Source: Rostratula benghalensis (lineage: Eukaryota; Chordata; Aves; Charadriiformes; Rostratulidae). Taken from it: a stretch of 64,000 nucleotides of DNA. How positions within the stretch are numbered: the stretch's first letter is position 1; the number at the start of each line of letters is the position of its first letter. Both the position numbers and the translations under genes were made by a program. Positions 12,861 to 23,318 of the stretch are shown here, one piece after another. Under the pieces are notes generated by a model. It was not told where the DNA came from, made no database searches, and saw nothing but the letters and a program-made list of their open reading frames with translations. Location: assembly GCA_013399305.1 (NCBI GenBank), contig VXAI01000340.1, positions 352,703 through 416,702 on the forward strand, written 5' to 3'.

Positions 12861-15214
12861 ATTAAACTTAAGACAATTTTAAGAAACTGTTGGAAATAAT
12901 AGCTTGCACATAGATATATACAAATAACTCACATTATGTCTATAAAAGCCAAAAACACAGTTTAAAAGAATGCCCATTAGAAAACACTGTACTGTAATTT
13001 TTACAGCCACAGCAATAGCTTGTGTTCTCCAGTTTTTAGGCAGATGTTTTCTTAGGGGCACTACTACGTTATATATGTGCTACCATGTGAGCAAGGATGC
13101 TTTATCCCTTCCTCGATCTTTGAAGCCCCACCCTGAACTCAACATTCATTTTGTGCAGTAACTTTCCATGACGATGCTAAAACCAGAAGGCTTCCTTATG
13201 GACTATCTAGCTGTGTCCAGGCTCATAAATTAAAAAGTGCCCACTTGTAATGACACTGGGGTAGAAGCTACCTATTGTGTCCATAGTATTAATTTCTTGG
13301 GTTTCAGCACAAGACAAGCTCATACCAGCTACCTAGAAGGAATGTTCTTCACAGCAGCTCCAAAATAGACCTTTTTTTTCTTGGGAGAGTGTTACATGCC
13401 CAGTGCCACACCAGGGCAGTTTCTAACAATGTACCCATATGAACCAAGTTCTAGAGCATAGAAATGCATTCTGATACTTTTTAATTTGCAAAGCATCTAT
13501 ATCTTTCAAGATTTGTATCCATCTTCTCTTCACATATCACTTGCTTACAGAAGAACTGAAGAGCAATGGTGAGCATGAATGGGTATGTGTGACTGATTAT
13601 AAGGCAAGCTCTTTGGGGTAGGGACAGGCCTGTCTCCACTCCTACTACAGTTTTGAAAGGGAGAATGAGGTGTGAGAGTTCAAGGTCCTTGTAGAAGCTA
13701 TTTCACCTAATTCCTAGGTCAATCATTGTTCCATGATTGTAAATCGTGCTATTGCAAACCAAGAGGACCATTTCTGTGACACATGCAGTGGCTGTAAATG
13801 TGAAAGGAAAAAAGGAACTGAGTCAAAAATGTGAAAATCCTACGTCTGTGCAATAATCTGCTTGTTATGAGATTTCTAAATCAATTTATATCTCAGTGCT
13901 AGGATGTGGTTGAGGGAAGATAAGCTGTGCCTGGGGGAAAGACTACAATATGGCAGTGGAATCGATTTGTCTGATGACAACGAAATCTCCCAGTGAGAAC
14001 CTCCATAGGTTCCAATAAAACAGAAAACCTTTCTTAATCCACTGAGAAAAATAATTTGCTTTTTATTGTTGTCCCCTAGAAGGTGCCATCTGACCATTCT
14101 GTGATTTATTTCATATAAGCTAAAAAGTTAATATTACAGATATATATTTGTAGTAGGTTTGTGTGAAATTATGAGAACAAGGATAGCATCCTGTGGTGAA
14201 GGACAAGGCTTGGAAATGGACTTTTAAAAATCAGAATTGCCCTGTGATTAATGTATTCTTCAGGGTAACCGCTAAAAGTATATACTTACAGAACTAATTG
14301 CAAATGATCAGCAATCATTGCTTTCACAAATGTGAGGATTTCCTAATGTCATCAAGCTAGATTATGTAATCAATCCTTGCTTAAACAGCTTTGGTATTTC
14401 TCACAATTACAGTCTTTAATAGTTTTTCCAAATTAATGTCATTTCATTTAAAACATTTTAAACCGATTACTGCTAATCTGGAGACAGTGATCAACCCATT
14501 GTCAACTAAGAAATTAAATGCCCTTTTTTACTGATTGGTAGGAAAGTGTTTCAGCTCTTAGAGGTTTGTAGTTTGTTTTTTATTTTTAAAATCTATACAA
14601 TAAAAATAAAATATCATTTAGGGAAACATTTAACATGCATTTATAGAAATATTAATATTTTAAAATTATATTAAAGAAAAGCTGATTGTGTAAGCACAGG
14701 ATTCTTTATACCATAGAATAGGCTTTTATTAACTCAGGGATATTATCTGTGAATGTGTTATGTAAAAATCTCCTTATGATGCAAGTGCAAAAATGCTTTT
14801 TATTAAAAAAAATATTTCTGTAGACTAGTAGCAGAGGAATAGCTTCTCCTCACTTTTGTGCTGGAAAGAGGAGAACATTTGAATGAGGTTGTGGAAAATT
14901 CCAACCTGCCACAATGAAGCAAAGTTAAAGTTGGTCCGGCCAAACCCATAGGTTATACAACACAATTACAAAAATAATTAAATAATTATTGTTTCATATA
15001 GTAATGTTGCTAGTTCATACATGATTTATAGGATTTGACATTTCAACCAGTGTTCTTTTAAAGTGGTTCATTTGTGGGATAACTCATTGAGCAACACAAT
15101 GCTGGAATTTGTACACTCCACAGTGGTATTTGTTTAGCATCATCTTCATAAAAATTCCCCATAGAAACGTAAAAGACAAATGTTTGCAACTGAATCTACA
15201 AGAACCGAATGAAC

Positions 15215-15694
15215 AGTGTCCAGCTCTGGAGCCCTCAACATAGAAAGGATATAGAGCTGTTGAAACGGGTCCTGCAGAGGGCCAGGAAGACGATCAGAGG
15301 GATGGAGCATCTCTTCTATGAAGACAGGCTTAGACCCTGAAGGAGAAAAGGGCCCAGGGAAACCTTATAGCAGCCTTCCAATATCAGAAGGGAGCCTACA
15401 GGAAATCTGGAGAGGGAGTCTTTGTCAGGGAGTGTAGTGACAGGACAGGGTTAGCAGCTTTAAATTGGAAGAGAGGAGATTTAGATTGAATACCAGAAAG
15501 AAGTGTAAGGCACAGGAAAAGGCACAGGCCCAGGGAAGTTGTGGCTGCCCCATCCCTGGAAATGTTCAAGGCCAGGCTGGATGGGGCTTTGAGCAACCTG
15601 CTCTGGTGGGAGATGTCCCTGCCCGTGGCAAGGGGGTTGGAACTCGATGATACTTAAGGTCCTTTCCAACTTTAACCAATCTATGATTCTATGA
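15215..15694 (+). mobile_element. CR1 LINE, 5'-truncated, plus strand
   Basis: The copy opens with CAGTGTCCAGCTCTGGAGCC, followed by a GGTCCTGCAGAGGGCCAGGAAGA-like segment, both conserved near the end of CR1 ORF2. Further on are ATGTTCAAGGCCAGGCTGGA near 15560 and the 3' terminus GGTCCTTTCCAAC...CTATGATTCTATGATT at 15658-15694. The repeat of the ATTCTATG octamer marks a complete 3' end. Several indels break the frame. It lies in the same sense as HCN1 in intron 3. Confidence 0.94.
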
Positions 15695-17505
15695 TTATTA
15701 AGGAAAAGAAGCAAATAAAAAAGCATTGACAAGTATTTTCAGCAGCAAAATCCTCAGACAAATCCAATTATTAATTATTCCACCCAAAGAAGACTGATAC
15801 TATCTGGAAGGAAATTCCTTCAAAACAGACCTTGCCTTGATTTCTCTAAGTTGCTTCCCTGAGAGGCGGGAAACTTGCATTAAAATATGTGCACTACCCA
15901 AGACAGGAAGGAGTTTCTGTGCTCCATTTCAGTATTTGTGTCCTGAACTAGAGATTTTTCTGGGAAGCTTCTTCAGTTTTTCCAATTTTGAGTATCTTTT
16001 TAAAGCCTTAAAACAGTACAGCCATTGAAAACTTATACCTTAGAAGTATTTACAGGACAAAATTTTAATTTGTGAAGACAGAAACGGCTCACAAATCTGA
16101 AAAGCTTTAACTTAGAAAGTGGAAATACAGAGAAACCATTAATTTGAAAATTATTAGTGAGTGAATAGAAACTTTGTCATATGCAATTCAAGAGCTGTTA
16201 GCTTATAATAACTGCTACCAGTTATTTTAGCTGATGGTTGTGAGTCCATGTGTCCAGAAGAAAACATTTTAATAGATTAAAAGCACAAGAGTAGTTATTA
16301 ACCTTGGCATTTAAATGGAAAGAGAGAAAGCCTGAAGCTCTCTGAGAAAAAAGAGCATTTGAGCAGCACTTGCATGGGTGGAAAAGATACAAAAATATAA
16401 ATATTTCAAATGTAAATTTTAGATATATATGCTACTGCCGATTTTGAGATTTGTTTATATTAACAGGATTATTATTTTTGGTTCTATTTATTAGACATTA
16501 TACTGGAAAACTGCCTAATCTTACTAATGTCATCCCAGTTCTTCCATCCTTGCTTTCTCATTTCTGAAAATATTCTCAGTTCTTTGTGGTAAATATTGTG
16601 TTTTCTCATGTATGCTACATGCCTCCAAGCACAATTTGTTTTCCTGTTCTTATTTCATTCCTTTGGCAAGGAAAATAGAAAAATCTGACAAGGAGTCCCA
16701 GGGCTTTTTGGAATGTGTTAAAGTGTCTGCTTTTCTCTGAGAGCAGCCCCTTTGTCTCTATATAAAGCAAAAGAGAGGATGCTGACAACACCTTAGCAGT
16801 TTTAAAAGCTTGTGAGTGAGCTGTCAGGTCCTTCTAATCTCCCAGAGAGAATGAGAATGGGTAGCTACACATCACAAAGGCAGAACCCAGGTATTCACCT
16901 TTTTGAGCTGTATTTCACAGATGGTGGCTGTGAACATGGGTTTGTTATGATTGCAGAATAGACAGACTTCTTTTGAATTGAGATGCTTTTGGTATAAACA
17001 CAGTATTACAAGCAAATACAGGATACAAAGACATTACAAGAAATAACTTTTTTTTTTTTTTTCCTGTCCTTGAGGAGTGAAACAGCTGATAAGATGAAAT
17101 GTGGTGGGGCCACAGGAATATGATCATGCATATTAAAACAAAACACTACCTTTTTGTGCTTGATAAGTCTGTGTGCTCAGCTCTTTCTAATCCATCTGCC
17201 ATGGACTGTAAAATAAAATTGACCTTTAGTCTCCTTGTAATTAGGTTAACACCCACATTTAAGAATACAATCATATATTAAAAATAGTCCATTTTATTTC
17301 TTCTCTCTGCAAAGTATTATCTGGCAGAATCTCTGATGCTTTATCTAACAATTAATTTAGAAAGAATATGTCTTCTCATGGCACAGAGGATACATTGTCA
17401 GACTGCTTTTTCAGAGCCAGTAATCTATGATCCCCCTATGCAGGTACAAATCTATTTTTTCCTTCAGCTGCTTGCTGGCTCAGTCACTTGTCTCTTTTCT
17501 TGCAG

Positions 17506-17724
17506 AACGATTCCTGGGGAAAGCAGTACTCGTACGCACTCTTCAAAGCCATGAGCCATATGCTCTGCATTGGTTATGGAGCCCGTGCCCCTGTCAGCAT
17601 GTCCGACCTCTGGATAACCATGTTGAGTATGATCGTGGGGGCAACCTGCTATGCCATGTTTGTTGGTCACGCCACTGCCCTCATTCAGTCTCTGGATTCC
17701 TCACGGAGACAGTATCAAGAAAAG
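17506..17724 (+). CDS. HCN1: HCN1 exon 4: pore helix, CIGYG selectivity filter and S6
   Basis: HCN1 forms tetrameric plasma-membrane cation channels that open on hyperpolarization and are modulated by cAMP, carrying the Ih (pacemaker) current in neurons and photoreceptors. This 219-bp exon reads 73 codons in phase 0, from [10 protein letters not shown] to RRQYQEK. It covers the pore helix ([10 protein letters not shown]), the filter CIGYG at 17566-17580, the outer pore mouth, all of S6 ([20 protein letters not shown] and onward to the gate region), and the first residues of the C-linker. The acceptor is TTTTCTTGCAG and the donor AAG|GTAACT. Length and phase match vertebrate HCN1 as I recall it. 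VSMSDLWIT and MFVGHAT distinguish HCN1 from HCN2, HCN3 and HCN4. The odd feature is arginine (CGT, 17584-17586) two residues after the filter, where I recall glutamine in mammals. Confidence 0.97.
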
Positions 17725-18818
17725 GTAACTCATTTTAACTTAACTCCTTGAGCTTTGAAATAGATTTAATGGGATGTTTTTGCTGTGGAAAAGCCAAATG
17801 AGTTTACATGAAATAGTCTGCTATCATCTGAGTCCTGCGGCGGATTTCACTGAACACGAATTCACAACACCCCATGAGCTTAGCATATCTGCATGAACCC
17901 ACTTTCCTCAGGGAGCAGACAGACATTTCTGCATGTCACACGGCATGACATCCTGGATGTGAAACTTGTTTTAAAGTCTTCTTTGAATACTCCACCCCCT
18001 GGTTCTGACAGTGCTTTGTAACCATGTGCTACACTCAGTAGGTAGCCTGAACAAGAGGTTTGAGCTCAGTAGCCTGGGCATTTTCCTACAATTCTGTCAT
18101 TCCTCGGGATTGCAGTTCAGGGATAACTCTGGATATGTAAAAAATAATGGACTTTAAATTAATTAAGATCAGACTAATAAATTAGTTTTGTTTGGAGCTA
18201 TCTCAGATAATTTATCAGAAAAGGTAGGTATTTGTTTGCTTAATAATGATACTGTCTACATGCTAATCCATGACCTCTTAAGTCCTCTCCATAGACAAAA
18301 GGAATGGTGGCCAAAGGGTAGAAAAGTAGAGCGCTAAGTGGAAGAGAGTTTTTTATGAAACAGGAAGAAAAAGGTTGCTCGATTCCTTTTAGGTATGATT
18401 GGGATTAAAAGGCCACGAATGCAGAGTGGGAATTTTCTGGCATGAGTACTAATTAACACTGCCACTAATAAAAGTTAGAGGCAAATGTGGGTGAATCTAT
18501 GAAACCAGTGGATGAGGCTAGGAATGGTGGCATAAAGAAGAAAGGATCAGAATGAACCTCAGCAATGGGCAATAAGGATGTGCAGAATTACTGAGGTGCT
18601 TTAAAGAAGCCAGAATTGGTTATTATAATAAGTGGGAAACAGGAGAGGCCATGCCAGGGAAGAGGTCACCTAAGCAAAATAGTGAAATCAGGGAATTCAC
18701 ATCAACAAATAAGAAACACATCCTGAGCAATAGTACTTGGCATATATCCACAAGAAATTCCAGAAAGGCAAACTGGGCAGAAATCCCACTATGATGGAAC
18801 ACAAGCCTGGGGAAGAAA

Positions 18819-18882
18819 CCTGGCAGAGAGTAAGTAGAGGAGAGGGTGATCCTGGCAGAGAGTAAGTAGAGGAGAGGGTGAT
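18819..18882. repeat. 32-bp tandem duplication
   Basis: A 32-base purine-rich unit beginning CCTGGCAGAGAGTAAGTAGA occupies 18819-18850 and is repeated exactly at 18851-18882. The first seven bases of a third copy follow at 18883-18889. The two copies are identical, pointing to a recent duplication or to a polymorphic minisatellite seed. Confidence 0.95.
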
Positions 18883-20847
18883 CCTGGCATCTGCTGAAAA
18901 TGAAGAGGTATAGCCTGAGTTTGCTAGGCAAGAAAGAGGGGAAAGCCCAAAAACATCTGAATAGGAAGGATTGGAGTGTTTTATTTAAAAGTAGGCAAAG
19001 AGGAAGAAAATGAGAGTGGTGGGAGAAAAAGAGTTTACATTCAGTTTTGTTAAGCTCAAGTTGCAGTGAGACCACTGGGTCAATATGTTAGGGACATGGA
19101 GAGGTAAGCAATGAGGCATAAATTCAGTAACAGAAAATTAGCCGGTGACTGACATCTTAATCTCATAGCTTCTTAAAACAGAATTTTTTAAGCAAGAAAG
19201 ACCACATAATGACATATTTGTTGAAATTGCCCTACCTTCCTCATCCAGATCCTTACAAAGCTCAGGGTATGCGAAACTAGAACAGTCATAATTCAAAATG
19301 GAAGAAATAAACACAAGACAAAAAAGAGCTTTCATTAAGGCACATACATCAAACACTGTCTAAGAGCACCAGCTAAGAATCTGGCCTGTGCTAAATACTG
19401 CATGCTGAGAGAAATCAAAGTATGGTAAGAAAGCAAATACTGCTCCATGTTTAATGTTGCAGGCCAAAGACATAATTTATCAGAGGAAATTAACAGTGAT
19501 TATAAACTGTCAAATGTAGAAGGTGGACAGTGATATCACATACCAAGAGATGCCACAAAAAAGGATGCATTTGTACATTATGGAGACTTACCAGTTCGGA
19601 TGTTTTTCTGCTGAAGTGAATGAAACAGTTTTCAGGGAAAAAAAATACCTCTCAGATTGAATACACAAATCAGATCTTGGTATCAATGAGTGCAAGTCCA
19701 ATACCTGACAAAGGAGAAAGACATGTCCACGTTCCCTGAAATGTGGCCATTCTACCTTATAAAAAGACTGAATAAATCACTGAATTAGTGATGTCTTGGT
19801 ACTCTCTTTCCTCTGTTTGGTAATGTCCAAGTTGAATACAGTAGTAAATAAAAGTAATATTTTACGTGATAACACCTTTGACATTTTCCAATATCTAGGA
19901 ACTCACCACATTTCACGGACATTTGCCTTGGCAAAGCCAACCTTTATGTTAACGAACCAGAAATGCATGTGCAGAACATGCTAAAAATCTAGTGTGAAAC
20001 AAAGCAGCCAAATGAACAATCACTTGACAAGGAGGTGAAGATCATTGCTTAAATATTTCTTCCTTTAAGTGTTGGCAGTTTCTAATAGGAAAACGCTCAC
20101 CTAATGCTGTTGATGTCATTGAATAATCTTGATTGAAGACAAGTCTGTTGCAGTCTGTTCTAGGCATAAAATACCTGGGAACAAAGTCACAACAAGCTAA
20201 CAGAAGCAAGAATTGTAGTAGGATACAGATTGTCTCATAAGATAAAGATTTTTAAATTGTTTTGCTAAAATGACAACTATTAGATCAATTTTTACTAAGC
20301 TATTAGTTTTTATATATATTGATTTTTTTTCTATTGGTAAGTAACTAAATAACCACACAAGGTTTCAAAAATATTAAAAACAGCCAAAGCGATTTTACCC
20401 ATTACAAGTAGTAAAAAGTATAAAACATATTTAATTTAACCATCAGAAATGGAAAAAATTATAAGTATCTCCATTTAGTAGATGCTATCCCGGTCATGGG
20501 AAGATATGTTAAATCATATGGAAATATGTTATGAAAGTTGTGAAAGAATTCTGGGCTTGACATCAACTTAAACGTCCTGAAGGACATCTCCTTTTAACCC
20601 TATACTCTGCTTTTATCTTATTTCTTAATTTATGGTCTTTTAGCACTTATTCAGTTAAATCAGGGAGAGAAAAGGACCTAAATGGACTTTCCATGGAGAA
20701 AAAGCAATAATTGCATTACAGATAATTTAAAAGCACCTTACTGAGTGGCATTATGTATTTTTATATAGATAGCATTGCGACTTGAAGCACAAATTGCTCA
20801 TTTTTCATTTAAACATCCAAAGAAATATTTACAAATGAATAACAGAG

Positions 20848-21049
20848 TTATGGCAGGGGGATGGATTTAGCTTTTGCAGCATGAGGCTTTGCAACAGCTT
20901 TTTGAGTGTGCCTCTTACAACTCCAGTGTGGATATCTAAATTGTCCGTGTAGCCCGGGGCAATACACTATAGCCACTTGCAAGAGGCAGTGAGCTCTCAG
21001 GGACAGCTTCGCAACAGCAGTGCCCAAAGTGTGATTCCATTTCCCTTTC
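20848..21049. other. Unidentified sequence abutting the CR1 piece
   Basis: These 200 bases are less AT-rich than their surroundings and are open in one minus-strand frame that continues from the CR1 reverse transcriptase frame into residues that no longer resemble CR1 (LSLRAHCLLQVAIVYCPGLH and onward). The CR1 match stops at about the IPQG residues of the reverse transcriptase. I do not recognise the sequence. It could be another repeat, a rearranged CR1 segment or ordinary intron DNA. Confidence 0.4.
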
Positions 21050-22590
21050 TGGTCCCTGAGGAATTGCATTTGTAACTGATTTCCACTTAGACATCGAACA
21101 GTTGAGCACAACTCTTTGAGTGCATCTAGCCAATTCCTTATCCACCGAGTAGTGCATCTGTCAAATTCCTGACTCTCCAATTCAAGACGAGGATGTTGGG
21201 CAAGACAATGCCAAATGCTTTGCACAAGTGAAAGTAGATGATATCAGCTGCTCTTCCTGCATCCACCAATCCCATAACCCTATCATGATCTTCCTGGGCA
21301 CAGAGGTGAGACTGAGAGGCCTGTAGTTACCTGCATCTTCCTTTTTCCCTTTTTTTAAAAAAGGGAGTTATGTTTCCCCTTCTTCGTCAGCAGGATTTCT
21401 CAAATATGATGGGTAGTGGCTTAGCAACTTCAACTAGCAATTACCCTAGGACCCATGGATGTATCTCATCAGGTCTCACACATTTGTGCACGTTCAGGTT
21501 CCTTAGATGGTGTCAGATCTGATCTTCTGCTAGGTTGGACATCTCTTTATTCTTCCAATCCCTGCCTTTGCCTTCTGTAACTTAAGCAGTGTGGTTAGAG
21601 CACTTGCCAGTGAACACCAAGGAAAAAAAGTCATTGAGTTCCTCAGTCTTCTCCATATCCCAGGTAACCAGGTCTCCCATTTCATTCTGGAGAGAGCCTA
21701 CATTTTCCCTAGTCTTCCTTTTATCATTGACCCATGTGTAGAAGTTTTTCTTGTTGCCAGATTCAATTCTATTAGGGCTTTAGTTTTCCCTGGCTTCTCA
21801 GACCATTTCTCTCTATTCCTCCTAACCTACCTGTCCTTGTTTCCACCCTGTGCAGGCTTCCTTTTTGTGTTTGAGTTGGCTAGGAGCTCCCAGTTCATAC
21901 CTGCAGGTGTCCTGGAGCTTTTGCCTGACTTCCCCTTTGCTGGGGTGCATCGCTTCTGAGGCTGGAGAAGCTTGAATGTCAAACAGCTTTTCTGGGCTCC
22001 TCTTCCCTCCAAGGCTTTATCTCAAGGCACTCTGTGAAGCAGATCCCTGAAGAGACTGAAATCTTCTTTCCTGAAGTCCAGGGCAGTGTGCTGGCTGTAT
22101 GCCCTCCTTACTGCCCCAAGGATTTTGAACTCCACAATTTCATGGTCACTGCAGCCAAAGCTGCCCTTAAGCTTCACATTCCCTGCCAATCCCTCCTTGT
22201 CAGTAAGAATAAGGTCCAGCAGAGCACATCTCCTTGTTGGATCCTCTATCACTTTAAAAAGCAAGTTAATATTGGCACATTCCAGGAACCCCCTGGATTG
22301 CTTATGCCCTACTGTGTTGTCCCTCCAACAGATAGCGGGGTGAAGTCCCCCTGTGAGGACAAGGGCTTGCAAATGTGAGGCTGTTCCTATCTGTCTGTAG
22401 AGGGCCTCATCCACTTGGTGTTCCTGGTTGGGTGGCCTGTAGCAGACCCTCACTGTAACATCACCTGTCCCAGCCTTCCCTTTAATCCTGACCCATAAAC
22501 TCTCTATCAGGTCTTCATCCAGCTCCAGGCAGGGCTCCATGCACTCCAGCTGGTCAGTGACACAGAGGGCAGCACATCAGGACTTGGTAG
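21050..22590 (-). mobile_element. CR1 LINE internal piece: endonuclease to reverse transcriptase
   Basis: Read on the minus strand, order and content follow CR1 ORF2. 22022-22580 encodes the end of the apurinic-like endonuclease: QLECMEPCLE, ESLWVRIKGKAGTGDVTVRV, CYRPPNQEHQVDEALY, the GDFN-type motif changed to GGLH, and the conserved SDHEIVEF. 21830-22012 holds the linker with KSGKSSRTPAGMNWELL. 21590-21800 holds [12 protein letters not shown] and NEMGDLV-like residues. 21050-21230 holds the RT segment WIRNWLDALKE up to IPQG. Stops and frameshifts separate these blocks, and part of the RT between about 21230 and 21320 looks deleted. The piece is dead: the endonuclease has lost its catalytic aspartate. 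Unlike the other CR1 copies, it lacks the 3' UTR and terminal octamers. Confidence 0.9.
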
Positions 22591-22998
22591 GCACTAATTC
22601 AGCCAGTGATGCCTCTGCATTTTCTTAAGAGGAATAGGAGGGAGTTCTTTCATATTTTGCTAGTTTCCAAGCACATTGTGGTTAAGCTGAGGATGGAACA
22701 AAGCAGATACCAAGTTCTCAGCACGCTCATTATTAGTACTGCCTTGGTCTTAGGAAGCTTTTCTTTAGATACCTGTAAATATCTCATTTGTAAGTATCAG
22801 GGACTGTATTTCCACAGGAATCCAGGAAATGGCAGTTCTAGTCATGATGCAAATGTGTAGGAAAGGAAGAGCTATGGCGCACTCAGGACTACATCACTGT
22901 TTCACAATGCTTGTACCAGCTTTTGCTATATTTGTTATTAAACTAAATATAAATATGCATACACATGTAAAATTATGTATAATTTTTGTCAGTTTACC

Positions 22999-23068
22999 NN
23001 NNNNNNNNNNNNNNNNNNNNNNNNNNNNNNNNNNNNNNNNNNNNNNNNNNNNNNNNNNNNNNNNNNNN
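22999..23068. other. Assembly gap (70 N)
   Basis: Seventy undetermined bases lie in intron 4. The left flank is an AT-rich unique stretch and the right flank resumes with ACATAACTGATAAAATC. The true length is unknown. Confidence 0.99.
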
Positions 23069-23283
23069 ACATAACTGATAAAATCTTTAAAAATCTAGTT
23101 ATTCTGATTTTTTTTTCTTAAACTGAACAGAGGTATGAAATACAAATTGCAGAACTTCCATTTTAAACACTCAGCTGAACTTGCAATGCTGGAGCTTTAG
23201 CAATTCTTGGATCTGATGTGATATAAACAGAAAAGTTTCTCATGAAATACTGAATTCTAAATTCAGTAGGCTTTTGATTTGGT

Positions 23284-23318
23284 TTGTTTTGGTATTGTTT
23301 TGTTTTGTTTTGTTTTGA
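23284..23318. repeat. Short (TTTTG)n microsatellite
   Basis: About five TTTTG units lie at 23295-23317, preceded by a degenerate GTTTGTTTTGG stretch. It is a simple low-complexity run with no associated element that I can identify. Confidence 0.85.

Larger units (their letters stand above)
1..17505 (+). other. HCN1: HCN1 intron 3 (3' part; its start lies left of the window)
   Basis: The sequence is AT-rich and non-coding, and ends in a pyrimidine-rich tract followed by TGCAG at 17501-17505, a good 3' splice site. The intron number comes from the known eight-exon structure of vertebrate HCN1. It holds CR1 copies at 6741-7345, 8386-8889, 12251-12395 and 15215-15694, a solo LTR at 11944-12584 and an assembly gap at 12801-12860. 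Between these (1-6740, 7346-8385, 8890-11943, 12861-15214, 15695-17505) I see only unique AT-rich DNA and homopolymer runs such as the A17 tract at 523-539. Short open frames occur throughout at the level expected by chance, and none has recognisable protein similarity or flanking splice signals. Confidence 0.85.

Noticed and set aside
18623..19075. 150-residue minus-strand open frame in intron 4
   Set aside because: It is a translation of a purine-rich stretch that includes the 32-bp tandem duplication, giving repeated LLYLLSARITLSSTYSL-like residues. There is no recognisable domain.
22022..22540. 172-residue minus-strand open frame as a host gene
   Set aside because: It is the endonuclease part of a CR1 element (CYRPPNQE, SDHEIVEF), with a mutated catalytic motif and no intact flanking coding sequence.
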